Of a stretch of 54,054 nt of DNA, positions 8,624 to 17,355 are shown piece after piece. The DNA is taken from NCBI GenBank assembly GCA_049687015.1, contig JBAVIP010000079.1:1-54054 (forward strand). Direction: 5' to 3'. Made by a program: the position numbers and the translations under genes. The first letter of the stretch is position 1. Each line of letters opens with the position of its first letter. Below the pieces are notes generated by a model. That model worked only from the letters and a program-made list of their open reading frames with translations, did no database searches and was not told the origin of the DNA. This stretch comes from Methylotenera_A sp049687015 (lineage in GTDB: Bacteria > Pseudomonadota > Gammaproteobacteria > Burkholderiales > Methylophilaceae).

Positions 8624-10120
8624 TTAAGCCAGCCGAATCCAAGTCGTTTTAAGTTCGGTATATTTTTCCAGCGCATGCAGCGATTTATCGCGGCCATTGC
8701 CTGATTGCTTATAACCGCCAAACGGCACGGTGATGTCGTCTTCATCATAGCTGTTCACATGCACGGTGCCTGCACGTAGTGCCTTTGCAACCATGTGCGC
8801 ACGCGAAATGTCACGCGTCCACACCGCTGCCGCCAGGCCGTAATGGGTGTCATTGGCAATGCGAATCGCTTCCTCCTGCGTATCGAAAGTGATGATGGAC
8901 AGCACCGGCCCGAAAATTTCCTCCGCCGCTATGGTCATGTCGTTGGTCACCTCATCAAACACGGTCGGGCTGATATAAAAACCGCCCGTTTCACTGCGCA
9001 CGCGTTCGCCCCCCGCCAGCATTGTTGCGCCTTGCGCTTTGCCGCTGGCGATATACTTGAGAACATTTTCCATCTGCCCGCAATCCACCATCGCGCCCAT
9101 GGCGGTGCCTGCATCCAGCGGATCTCCGGGCTGATAATTTTTGAGTTCAGCCAGCACTTTTCTGACAAATTCGTCTTTAATAGAACGCTCTACCAGCAAG
9201 CGGGAAGGCGCATTGCAGCTCTCCCCCTGATTGTAAAAAATAGAACCTGCCGAGGCTTCTGCGGCACGGTCTAAATCTGCGCAATCAGCAAATACAATAT
9301 TGGGCGATTTGCCGCCCAGCTCGCACCAGGCACGCTTCAGGTTGCTTTGCCCCGCCATCACTTGTATCTTTTTGCCCACCGCGGTTGAGCCGGTAAATGC
9401 GATGCAGTCCACATCCATGTGCAAAGCCAGCGGTGAGCCAGCATCTGGCCCAAAGCCGGGCAGCACATTCAACACACCTGCTGGAACACCTGCCTCCAAG
9501 GCCAAATCACCCAATCTAAGCGCAGTTAAAGGTGATTTTTCGGAAGGTTTCAGCACCACACTATTGCCAGCAGCCAAGGCGGGGGCAATCTTCCAAGCGG
9601 CCATCGCCATTGGGTAATTCCACGGCACGATTGCACCGACCACACCAATCGGCTCACGCGTGATCATGGCCAGCGTATTATCTGCAGTCGGGGCGATTTC
9701 GTCATAAACCTTGTCAATCGCCTCGCCAAACCAGCGCAACGTATTTGCCGCAGAATTCACGTCCGAATTCAAACTCGCAGTAATCGGCTTACCCATGTCC
9801 AACGTTTCCAGCAGCGCCAATTCTTCTTTATTTTTTAGAATCAAATCAGCAAAGCGAATCATGGTTTGCTTGCGCTCTTTGGGTGACAAACCTGCCCAAC
9901 GCCTGTCGTTAAAGGCAGCGCGTGCAACCCTGACCGCCAAATCCACATCCGCGGCTTTGCAGCTCGCCACATCAGTGAGCTTACGATTATCAATCGGTGA
10001 AAAACACTCAAAAGTTTGGCCATCCGAGGCATGCACGCGCTTGCCATTAATCAAGGCGCGGCCATCAATTTTTAATGTTTTTGCGCGTTGATGCCAATCA
10101 ATCATGTTTTCCGAATCCAT
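8624..10120 (-). CDS. puuC: Gamma-glutamyl-gamma-aminobutyraldehyde dehydrogenase PuuC
   Basis: An NAD(P)-dependent aldehyde dehydrogenase that oxidises gamma-glutamyl-4-aminobutyraldehyde to gamma-glutamyl-GABA, the third step of the Puu pathway. The 498 residues are the usual length. The catalytic pair E267 (CELGGKSP) and C302 (NQGESCNAPSR) are intact, and the Rossmann segment FTGSTAVGK is near 242. The N-terminal stretch (RALINGKRV) is typical of PuuC/KauB. It starts 2 bp after the gabD stop, so translation is probably coupled, and it is followed closely by gabT. It could also accept 3-aminopropanal, as KauB-type enzymes do. Confidence 0.88.
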   Translation of the reverse strand: MDSENMIDWHQRAKTLKIDGRALINGKRVHASDGQTFECFSPIDNRKLTDVASCKAADVDLAVRVARAAFNDRRWAGLSPKERKQTMIRFADLILKNKEELALLETLDMGKPITASLNSDVNSAANTLRWFGEAIDKVYDEIAPTADNTLAMITREPIGVVGAIVPWNYPMAMAAWKIAPALAAGNSVVLKPSEKSPLTALRLGDLALEAGVPAGVLNVLPGFGPDAGSPLALHMDVDCIAFTGSTAVGKKIQVMAGQSNLKRAWCELGGKSPNIVFADCADLDRAAEASAGSIFYNQGESCNAPSRLLVERSIKDEFVRKVLAELKNYQPGDPLDAGTAMGAMVDCGQMENVLKYIASGKAQGATMLAGGERVRSETGGFYISPTVFDEVTNDMTIAAEEIFGPVLSIITFDTQEEAIRIANDTHYGLAAAVWTRDISRAHMVAKALRAGTVHVNSYDEDDITVPFGGYKQSGNGRDKSLHALEKYTELKTTWIRLA

Positions 10121-10122
10121 GC

Positions 10123-11589
10123 TTATTTATCCAATCCTGCCATAGCGATGTATTTGATTTCCAGGTATTCATCAATGCCATAGTGCGAGCCTTCACGCCC
10201 AAGCCCAGATTGTTTCACACCGCCAAACGGCGCGACCTCGTTGGAAATCATGCCGGTATTGACGCCCACCATGCCGTATTCAAGCGCTTCCGCCACGCGC
10301 CAAATGCGGCCAATATCGCGGCTGTAGAAGTACGAAGCCAGCCCGAACTCGGTGCGATTAGCCATTTCAATCACTTCCTCATCTGTCTTGAAGCGGAATA
10401 ACGGCGCTACCGGGCCAAAAGTTTCTTCGCGGAAAATCATGCTATCCGCAGTCACATCTGCCAGCACTGTCGGCTCAAAAAAAGTGCCGCCTAGAATATG
10501 ACGCTTGCCGCCTTGCACAAGTTTTGCGCCTTTTTTAACGGCGTCCGCAACATGGCTTTCTATTTTTTCGATGGCTGCGCTGTCAATAAGCGGGCCTTGC
10601 GTCACGCCGTCTGCAGTGCCTTCGCCGACCTTAAGCTGGCCAACTTTGGCTGCGAGCTTTTTAGCGAACGCATCAAATACGCCATCTTGCACAAATAGGC
10701 GATTGGCACACACGCAGGTTTGGCCGGCGTTGCGAAACTTGCTGATCATGGCGCCTTCGACGGCGGCGTCTAAATCCGCATCGTCGAACACGATAAATGG
10801 CGCGTTGCCGCCTAATTCCAGCGATAATTTTTTGATGGTGTCTGCACATTGACGCATCAGGATACGGCCGACTTCGGTGGAGCCGGTAAATGAAAGTTTA
10901 CTGACGATTTGGCTTTCGCACATCACCGCGCCGATTTCGCGCGCTTTGCCGGTGATAACTTGCAACACACCACTAGGAACACCTGCTTCCTCGGCCAACA
11001 CTGCCAATGCAATGGCGGAAAGCGGCGTTTGTTCGGCTGGTTTGATGATCATGGAACAGCCCGCCGCAAGCGCGGGTGCGGCTTTACGCGTGATCATGGC
11101 CACGGGGAAGTTCCATGGCGTGATGGCGGCCGTTACGCCAATCGGCTGCTTGATCACCAACAAACGGCGGTCATTGGCAGGCGAAGGAATCACCTCACCA
11201 TAGACGCGTTTAGCCTCTTCGGCAAACCACTCGATAAAACTGGCGCCATAAGTAATTTCGCCGCGAGCCTCGACCAACGGCTTGCCCTGCTCTGCTGTGA
11301 GAATTTGCGCCAGATCTTCGCGATGCTGAATAATTAAATCAAACCAGCGCCTTAGAATCACCGCGCGGGCCTGTGCGGTGAGCGTTTTCCAGGTTTTTTG
11401 CGCGGCTTCCGCAGCAATTATTGCGCGCTCGGTTTCAGCACGGCCCATTCGCGGCACTTCACAGACAACCTGCCCGTTTGCAGGGTTGGTTACAGCGATC
11501 TTCTCACCAGAATCCGCACCAACCCAGGCACCCGCCAGCCAAGTGCTGCCAGGCCTAAGTAACGTTGTATGATTTAATTTTAGCGTCAT
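10123..11589 (-). CDS. gabD: Succinate-semialdehyde dehydrogenase GabD
   Basis: Oxidises succinate semialdehyde (from GabT) to succinate with NAD(P), closing the putrescine/GABA route into the TCA cycle. The 488 residues match GabD. E258 (LSLELGGNAP) and the catalytic C292 in the family motif GQTCVCANR are present. ITPWNFP and FTGSTEVG form the cofactor-binding region, and the conserved C-terminal FGGVKQSGLGREG is intact. It sits between the Pot transporter genes and puuC. The presence of both C292 and C294 is usual for GabD. Confidence 0.92.
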   Translation of the reverse strand: MTLKLNHTTLLRPGSTWLAGAWVGADSGEKIAVTNPANGQVVCEVPRMGRAETERAIIAAEAAQKTWKTLTAQARAVILRRWFDLIIQHREDLAQILTAEQGKPLVEARGEITYGASFIEWFAEEAKRVYGEVIPSPANDRRLLVIKQPIGVTAAITPWNFPVAMITRKAAPALAAGCSMIIKPAEQTPLSAIALAVLAEEAGVPSGVLQVITGKAREIGAVMCESQIVSKLSFTGSTEVGRILMRQCADTIKKLSLELGGNAPFIVFDDADLDAAVEGAMISKFRNAGQTCVCANRLFVQDGVFDAFAKKLAAKVGQLKVGEGTADGVTQGPLIDSAAIEKIESHVADAVKKGAKLVQGGKRHILGGTFFEPTVLADVTADSMIFREETFGPVAPLFRFKTDEEVIEMANRTEFGLASYFYSRDIGRIWRVAEALEYGMVGVNTGMISNEVAPFGGVKQSGLGREGSHYGIDEYLEIKYIAMAGLDK

Positions 11590-11600
11590 GGAACTGCCTG

Positions 11601-12446
11601 TTATTTATTCGCATCGCTGTAGGCAAGTGCCGTTTCACGTTTGCGTTTGCGCTCTTGGTGCGATTGGTAAAAACTTGAGGCAATCACTGCAATTGTTACA
11701 ACAGTAATCGTGACTGTAGCAACAGCATTGATGGTAGGGTTCAAGCCCAGCCTGGCGCGCGAGAAAATCACCATCGGCATCGTGGAATAGCCAGGCCCAG
11801 ACAAGAATGAGGAGAGGACAACGTCGTCAAACGAGAGGGTAAAGGTCAGTAAAAACGCCGAGACAAGCGACGGTGCCAATAATGGCAAGGTCACCAGCAT
11901 AAACACCTGCCATGGTTTGCAGCCTAAATCCATGGCCGCCTCGTCTAACTTGCTATCCATTTCACGCAATCGGGAAGTCACCACGACCGCTGCATAAGCG
12001 GTGCCTAGCAGCGCATGCCCAAGCAGTATGGTAAACAGGCCACGTTCTGGAAAGCCCAGCCAATGCTGGACTGAAACCAGCATTAATAATAATGACAAGC
12101 CCACGATTACATCTGGCATCACGAGTGGCGTACTGGCCATAGAAGAAAGCAGAGTGCGCCCACGGAAATGATTGTAACGATGCAATGCAAAGGCGGTAAA
12201 CGTACCAAAAAACACCGACATTAGCGCTGATAAGAAAGCAATTTTTAACGATAAAAATACCGCAGAAATCAAATCACTGTCTTCCATCAATGCACTGTAC
12301 CAACGCATACTGGCATGTGACCAGACGGTGACCAGTTTGGAATCATTAAACGAAAATACAACTAGGGTGATGATAGGTAAGTACAAAAACAGATAAACCG
12401 CGAACATCCAGCCATTGGCAAAGATTTTATTTGAGGCCTGACTCAT
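11601..12446 (-). CDS. potI: Putrescine ABC transporter permease PotI
   Basis: An inner-membrane permease of 281 residues with about six hydrophobic segments, of the PotI/PotC family. The cytoplasmic EAA loop reads EAAMDLGCKPWQVFMLVTLPLL, contacting the ATPase. The start overlaps the potH stop by 4 bp (ATGA), so the two permeases are coupled and probably made in equal amounts. The C-terminal tail is lysine/arginine-rich. With PotF, PotG and PotH it forms an importer for putrescine; specificity is inferred from the surrounding catabolic genes. Confidence 0.9.
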   Translation of the reverse strand: MSQASNKIFANGWMFAVYLFLYLPIITLVVFSFNDSKLVTVWSHASMRWYSALMEDSDLISAVFLSLKIAFLSALMSVFFGTFTAFALHRYNHFRGRTLLSSMASTPLVMPDVIVGLSLLLMLVSVQHWLGFPERGLFTILLGHALLGTAYAAVVVTSRLREMDSKLDEAAMDLGCKPWQVFMLVTLPLLAPSLVSAFLLTFTLSFDDVVLSSFLSGPGYSTMPMVIFSRARLGLNPTINAVATVTITVVTIAVIASSFYQSHQERKRKRETALAYSDANK

Positions 12447-13348
12447 GATTTAGCCTCCTCCAGCTTCGCTTCAGCTTTATTTAGAATCGCCATTGGTACT
12501 AAAATAATCAGTATCATCACAACCGCAACAGCGGCCGCCATCTGCCAATCGTTATTGCTAAAGAACTCATCCCATAATACGCGGCCAATCATTAAAGTAT
12601 CAGGCCCGCCTAACAGCTCTGGAATCACAAACTCGCCCACCGCCGGGATAAATACCAGCATGGAGCCCGCAATGATGCCCGCTTTTGAAAGCGGCACTGT
12701 AATCAGCCAGAAGGCCTTGAAGGGGCTGGCACCCAAGTCCGCCGCCGCTTCGAGATAACGCAAATCCATTTTGGACAGATTGGCATATAAAGGCAAAATC
12801 ATAAACGGCAAATAGGAATACACCATACCCACAATCAAAGAAAAAGAGTTGTTCATCATCGCTAACGGCGCATTGATAACACCCAAACTCATGAGCACAT
12901 TATTAATCACGCCATTGCTGACTAATAATGTTTTCCACGCATAGATACGCAATAAAAACGAAGTCCAGAACGGCAGCATAATCAGCATCAATAGCATGGG
13001 CTGCAGATGCTTGGGCGACCGCGCCATGAAGTAGGCAAACGGATAACCTATTGCCAAACACAGAACGGTAGTGATCAATGCGTACTTGATGGACGAAAAG
13101 TAAGTTTTCACATACAGCGCATCGCTGGCAATAAACTGATAGCTCGCAAAATTGAGCTTGAGCGTTGGCCAGCCCTCGCTCCAGCTAATCATGCTGGAAA
13201 CTGAGGTGGCTTGCATCTCAGACAAGCTGATTTTAAGCACGATCAGCAGTGGAATCGCCACCAGCAATATAAACCAGCCATACGGAATACCAATGACGAG
13301 TTTGTCGCCTTGAAACATTTCTTGGAAATAGCGAGTTAATTTATTCAT
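12443..13348 (-). CDS. potH: Putrescine ABC transporter permease PotH
   Basis: Inner-membrane permease of the PotH/PotB family, 301 residues, first of the heterodimeric pair. A first transmembrane helix near 25-43 is followed by a periplasmic stretch and five more helices. The EAA motif is EAAADLGASPFKAFWLITVPLS around 205-226. The gene follows potG by 9 bp and overlaps potI by 4 bp. The motif PAVGEFVIPELLGGPDT is characteristic of polyamine permeases. Confidence 0.9.
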   Translation of the reverse strand: MNKLTRYFQEMFQGDKLVIGIPYGWFILLVAIPLLIVLKISLSEMQATSVSSMISWSEGWPTLKLNFASYQFIASDALYVKTYFSSIKYALITTVLCLAIGYPFAYFMARSPKHLQPMLLMLIMLPFWTSFLLRIYAWKTLLVSNGVINNVLMSLGVINAPLAMMNNSFSLIVGMVYSYLPFMILPLYANLSKMDLRYLEAAADLGASPFKAFWLITVPLSKAGIIAGSMLVFIPAVGEFVIPELLGGPDTLMIGRVLWDEFFSNNDWQMAAAVAVVMILIILVPMAILNKAEAKLEEAKS

Positions 13349-13357
13349 TGCTGACCT

Positions 13358-14488
13358 TTAATGGGTTAAAACAACCATCGCTAAATCATTCCAGTGCATA
13401 TAGGCGCGGTCACCCCAGGTGAGGCCACAACTTAAATCACGTGTATTATTCATTTCTTGCGCTTTTACGACCTTGCCAGTGCTGGTTTTGAGGTGATAAG
13501 TGGTATGGTCGCCAAAATACACAATCTCCACCACTTCGCCCTCGCACCAGTTGTATTCGCCGGTTGGCTTTTCTTTGGAAAGCATGATTTTTTCTGGGCG
13601 TAGCGCCACGCCTACCACTTGACCCTTATGCCCGCTAATACCGTGACCCACATAATGCACACACTCAGGGCAACGGACAGTGACGTGATCTGCTTCGTCT
13701 TCTTCTATCACGCCTTCAAACATATTCACATTGCCAATAAAATCAGCCACTTGGCGGCTATTCGGCATTTCATAAACAGTATCTGGCGCACCTACTTGCA
13801 AGAAATAGCCTTCTGCCATTACTGCAATGCGCGAGGCCATGGTCATGGCTTCTTCCTGGTCATGCGTCACCAGCACGCACGTTACGCCAACTTCTTCAAT
13901 AATATTGACCAATTCTAATTGGGTGGTTTCGCGCAACTTTTTATCCAGCGCGCCTAATGGCTCATCCAGCAATAATAGCTGTGGACGTTTTGCAAGACTG
14001 CGCGCTAACGCAACGCGTTGCTGTTGGCCACCCGACAGTTGATGCGGCTTTCTCTGGGCATATTTATTCAGCTGCGCAAGGTTAAGCATCGCCTCAACAC
14101 GGCTTGCTATTTCATCCTTGGGCATGTTGTCACGCTTTAAACCAAAGGCAACGTTCTCCCAAACCGTTAAATGCGGGAAAAGCGCATAAGATTGAAACAT
14201 CATGTTAATGGGGCGCTGATAAGACGGTATATTGGTAATATCTTGATTTTCAAGAAAAATTCTGCCTTTTGTGGGCTTCTCAAAACCTGCCAGCATACGT
14301 AACAAGGTCGATTTCCCACAACCAGAACCACCAAGCAAGCCAAAAATCTCCCCTTTTGTGACGGTGAGCGAAACATCATCTACCGCCTTGATCGTTCCAT
14401 CATAGATTTTGGTGATACCTTCAACTCTCAGCAAAACCTCTTTTTCGGCCGGCTTACTGTCTGCTTGAGATTTAGGTGCTGTCGCCAT
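13358..14488 (-). CDS. potG: Putrescine ABC transporter ATP-binding protein PotG
   Basis: The ATPase that powers PotF/PotH/PotI import, 376 residues. Walker A is GGSGCGKST (about 53-61). The ABC signature LSGGQQQR is followed by Walker B LLLLDEPLGALD and the switch histidine in VTHDQEE. The C-terminal ~120 residues form a TOBE domain, as in all PotA/PotG proteins. It lies 109 bp downstream of potF, separated by a strong hairpin, then runs tightly into potH. The N-terminal ~18 residues (KSQADSKPAEKE) are a hydrophilic extension. Confidence 0.92.
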   Translation of the reverse strand: MATAPKSQADSKPAEKEVLLRVEGITKIYDGTIKAVDDVSLTVTKGEIFGLLGGSGCGKSTLLRMLAGFEKPTKGRIFLENQDITNIPSYQRPINMMFQSYALFPHLTVWENVAFGLKRDNMPKDEIASRVEAMLNLAQLNKYAQRKPHQLSGGQQQRVALARSLAKRPQLLLLDEPLGALDKKLRETTQLELVNIIEEVGVTCVLVTHDQEEAMTMASRIAVMAEGYFLQVGAPDTVYEMPNSRQVADFIGNVNMFEGVIEEDEADHVTVRCPECVHYVGHGISGHKGQVVGVALRPEKIMLSKEKPTGEYNWCEGEVVEIVYFGDHTTYHLKTSTGKVVKAQEMNNTRDLSCGLTWGDRAYMHWNDLAMVVLTH

Positions 14489-14555
14489 AGTGAGCCTTAT
14501 ATGAAATAACGGTTAAATGTAACAGTTAAGAAACAGGTTAGAGCCTTCATGAAAG

Positions 14556-14581
14556 GCAGGCTTGCCGATTGGCAAGCCTGC
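14556..14581 (-). other. Perfect 11-bp hairpin between potF and potG
   Basis: GCAGGCTTGCC, a GATT loop and the exact reverse complement GGCAAGCCTGC fill the gap just after the potF stop. There is no run of T after it, so it is not a classical terminator. In binding-protein operons such a structure usually protects the upstream message or partly stops transcription, giving more binding protein than transporter. That role is inferred from position. Confidence 0.6.
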
Positions 14582-14596
14582 GCAATCATTTTTAAG

Positions 14597-15760
14597 TTAT
14601 GTACCTGTCTTAAATTGTGTGTATAAACGAGTCATCACGCGTCGAGTTGCATTGTCTACATTGCCTGGCGGAATCAGATTTTTAACATCTGCTTCTGGCA
14701 AGAAGATGGTTTTGTTGTTTTTAATTTCCGGATCTACAAACTCTGTTGCAGCTTTGTTAGGGTTGGCATAAGTCACCGCATTGGTTAAGCCCGCATGCAC
14801 TTCTGGCCTTAAAATGTAGTTGATGAACTTATGCGCATTGTCAGGGTGTTTGGCATCTGCCGGAATCGCCATGGTATCCATAAACATATAGCCGCCCATT
14901 TTAGTCACCAAGGCCTCAATGTTTTGCTCAGACTTGTTTTCGATAGAGCGTTTGCGTGCCAAGTTGAAATCACCCGCCCAGCCAAGCGCTACACAGATGT
15001 TGCCACTAGCCAAATCTTCAATTTGACCGCCTGAGTTGAAACGTTTGATATCAGGGCGCACTTTCATCAGCATATCAAAGGCCGCTTTGTAGTCATCTGC
15101 ATTCAGACTGAATTCTGGCTTGCCTACATAACGCAATGCGATTGGAAACACTTCTGAAGGCGCATCCAACATTGAAATACCACATGATTTCAATTTAGAA
15201 GTGTATTTAGGATCAAACACTAAATCCCAGGTGTTTTCAGGCATTGGCATATCGCCCAGCGCCGCCTTTACTTTATCCACATTAATACCCACTGTCGTAT
15301 AGCTCCACAGCCAGTCCACCAGGTATTGATTGCCTGGATCAAGCTTGGCCATTTGCGCTAACACTGCAGGGTCCAAGTTTTTCCAGTTGGGTAGTTTACT
15401 CTTATCCAGTTTTTGTAATAAACCACCATCCATTTGCATTTTCCCCCAGTTGGATGAGGGCACCACAATGTCGTAGCCTGTGTTTTTAGCCATCATTTTT
15501 GCATGCAAAATTTCGTTGCTATCAAAAACATCATAGCGTACTTTAATGCCGGTTTCTTTTTCAAAGTTAGGAATCGTGTCTTCTGCTAAATAATCTGACC
15601 AGTTGTAGATGTTAAGTATTTTTTCTTCTTCTGCGGCTTTTGCTGACTCGCTTGCTTTATCTCCGCTGGTTTTATCGCCGCACGATACCATCATCATGCC
15701 AGCAGCAACTACTGCAATCAAGCCAAACCAGCGCTTGCTAAAAGATACATTCATATTCAT
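14597..15760 (-). CDS. potF: Putrescine-binding protein PotF, predicted lipoprotein
   Basis: A periplasmic polyamine-binding protein of the PotD/PotF family. I chose the ATG at 15760 because AAGGGG stands correctly in front of it and the signal peptide begins there; a start at 15817 lacks such support. The product is 387 residues. The leader ends in MVSC, a lipobox (Cys27), so it is probably lipid-anchored, whereas E. coli PotF is soluble. Family features include YNWSDYL, FDSNEILHAKM, VVPSSNW and LDAPSEVF, all ligand-pocket regions in PotF-like proteins. It follows spuC in the operon after a 183-bp gap and precedes potGHI. Confidence 0.9.
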   Translation of the reverse strand: MNMNVSFSKRWFGLIAVVAAGMMMVSCGDKTSGDKASESAKAAEEEKILNIYNWSDYLAEDTIPNFEKETGIKVRYDVFDSNEILHAKMMAKNTGYDIVVPSSNWGKMQMDGGLLQKLDKSKLPNWKNLDPAVLAQMAKLDPGNQYLVDWLWSYTTVGINVDKVKAALGDMPMPENTWDLVFDPKYTSKLKSCGISMLDAPSEVFPIALRYVGKPEFSLNADDYKAAFDMLMKVRPDIKRFNSGGQIEDLASGNICVALGWAGDFNLARKRSIENKSEQNIEALVTKMGGYMFMDTMAIPADAKHPDNAHKFINYILRPEVHAGLTNAVTYANPNKAATEFVDPEIKNNKTIFLPEADVKNLIPPGNVDNATRRVMTRLYTQFKTGT

Positions 15761-15943
15761 TACCCCTTCATTTGGTGAGTGATTAAAAACGTTTTTCAGT
15801 GAATTTACATCATTCATTCGAGCCGTGAAACACCCGCATTCATCATCGATTGCTCGTCAGCAATCTTACAATATGTATCAGTCAACAACCACAATTTTAT
15901 TGGCGCATATTGCAAATACAAGCAAAATTTTCGCAGAAAACAC

Positions 15944-17314
15944 TTATAACAAACCTTGTGTTTTTAAGTCCAGCAGCGTCGCATCCAGGCATTTGTAAAT
16001 TAGCGCAATCATTTCATCAATTTGCGCTTTGGTGATCACCAGCGGCGGGGCAATAATCATGCGGTCACCCACGGCACGCATGATTAATCCATTGGCAAAA
16101 CAATGCCCGCGGCAAATCATGCCAACTGCCAGAGATTCGTCAAAACCAATGTGGTTTTGTTTGTCTTTCATCAGCACAAACCCAGCCACCAAGCCGCAGG
16201 TCTCGGCGCCGCCCACCAAGGGATGTTTGGCCAGCTCAGCATACTTCTCGGCCAGGTAAGGACCGGTTTTATTCAGCACCCTATCTACCAAGCCTTCACT
16301 CTCAAGTATTTCAATGTTTGCCAATGCCACAGCACAAGCAACGGGATGGCCGGAATAGGTATAACCGTGATTGAACTCGCCGCCTTTATCAATCAGCACC
16401 TCCGCCACGCGCTTACCTACCACCACGCCGCCAAGCGGTATATAGCCTGAAGTCACACCCTTGGCAAAAGTCATTAAATCTGGCTTGGCGCCCAGCAATT
16501 GCGAGCCGAACCATTTGCCAAGCCGGCCGAAGCCACAAATCACTTCATCGCAAATCAGCAAAATACCGTACTTGTCACATATTCTCTGAATTTCTGGCCA
16601 GTAAGTTTTGGGCGGAATAATCACGCCGCCAGCACCCTGCACGGGCTCGCCAATAAATGCGGCAACTTTGTCTGCCCCTACTTCTAAAATCTTATCTTCC
16701 AGCCACGAAGCTGCTCTAATGCCAAACGCATCTCTGTCTTCATCCGGCGCAAGGCCATAGTGATATGGCTGCTCAATGTGCACAATACCCGGAATTGGCA
16801 AGCCACCCTGCGCATGCATGCCGCCCATGCCGCCTAACGAGGCGCCCGCCACAGTTGAGCCGTGATAGGCATTGTTACGGCTGATGATGACCGTGCGTTC
16901 CGGCTGACCCAATGTCGTCCAGTAATGGCGCACCATGCGCAGATTGGTATCGTTTGACTCCGAGCCTGAACTACTGAAGAACACATGGCTATAGTTGTCG
17001 CCTGCCAGCTGAACGATTTTTTCTGCCAGCTTTACTGCCGGCACATTGGTGGTTTGAAAAAAACTGTTGTAATAAGGCAATTCCTGCATTTGCTTAGCAG
17101 CCGCATCCACCAAGGCTTTGCGGCCGTAGCCAACATTCACGCACCACAGCCCCGACATCGCATCAAAAATCTTTGTGCCTTCCGAATCCCAGATATACAC
17201 GCCATCAGCTTTGGTAATGATGCGTGCGCCCTTGGCCGCGAGGCTTTTATGGTCGGTAAACGGATGCATATAATGCGCAGAATCTATGGCTTGAATACTT
17301 TTAGTAATGGTCAT
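15944..17314 (-). CDS. spuC: Putrescine--pyruvate aminotransferase (SpuC-like)
   Basis: Class III PLP aminotransferase of 456 residues, typical of SpuC and related omega-amine:pyruvate transaminases. The cofactor residues are D256 (LLICDEVICGFGR) and the lysine K285 (MTFAKGVTSGYIPLGG). GLWCVNVGYGR (near 55-65) and SSSGSESND are also family-typical. By family knowledge it moves an amino group of putrescine (also cadaverine or spermidine) to pyruvate, giving 4-aminobutanal and alanine. PatD, encoded at 33.7-35.1 kb, would then make GABA. Located between puuA and potF; GAGA precedes the start. Confidence 0.87.
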   Translation of the reverse strand: MTITKSIQAIDSAHYMHPFTDHKSLAAKGARIITKADGVYIWDSEGTKIFDAMSGLWCVNVGYGRKALVDAAAKQMQELPYYNSFFQTTNVPAVKLAEKIVQLAGDNYSHVFFSSSGSESNDTNLRMVRHYWTTLGQPERTVIISRNNAYHGSTVAGASLGGMGGMHAQGGLPIPGIVHIEQPYHYGLAPDEDRDAFGIRAASWLEDKILEVGADKVAAFIGEPVQGAGGVIIPPKTYWPEIQRICDKYGILLICDEVICGFGRLGKWFGSQLLGAKPDLMTFAKGVTSGYIPLGGVVVGKRVAEVLIDKGGEFNHGYTYSGHPVACAVALANIEILESEGLVDRVLNKTGPYLAEKYAELAKHPLVGGAETCGLVAGFVLMKDKQNHIGFDESLAVGMICRGHCFANGLIMRAVGDRMIIAPPLVITKAQIDEMIALIYKCLDATLLDLKTQGLL

Positions 17315-17355
17315 ATCGTTCTCAATTCGTTAATTGGTAGCCCAGCCTGAGCAAT

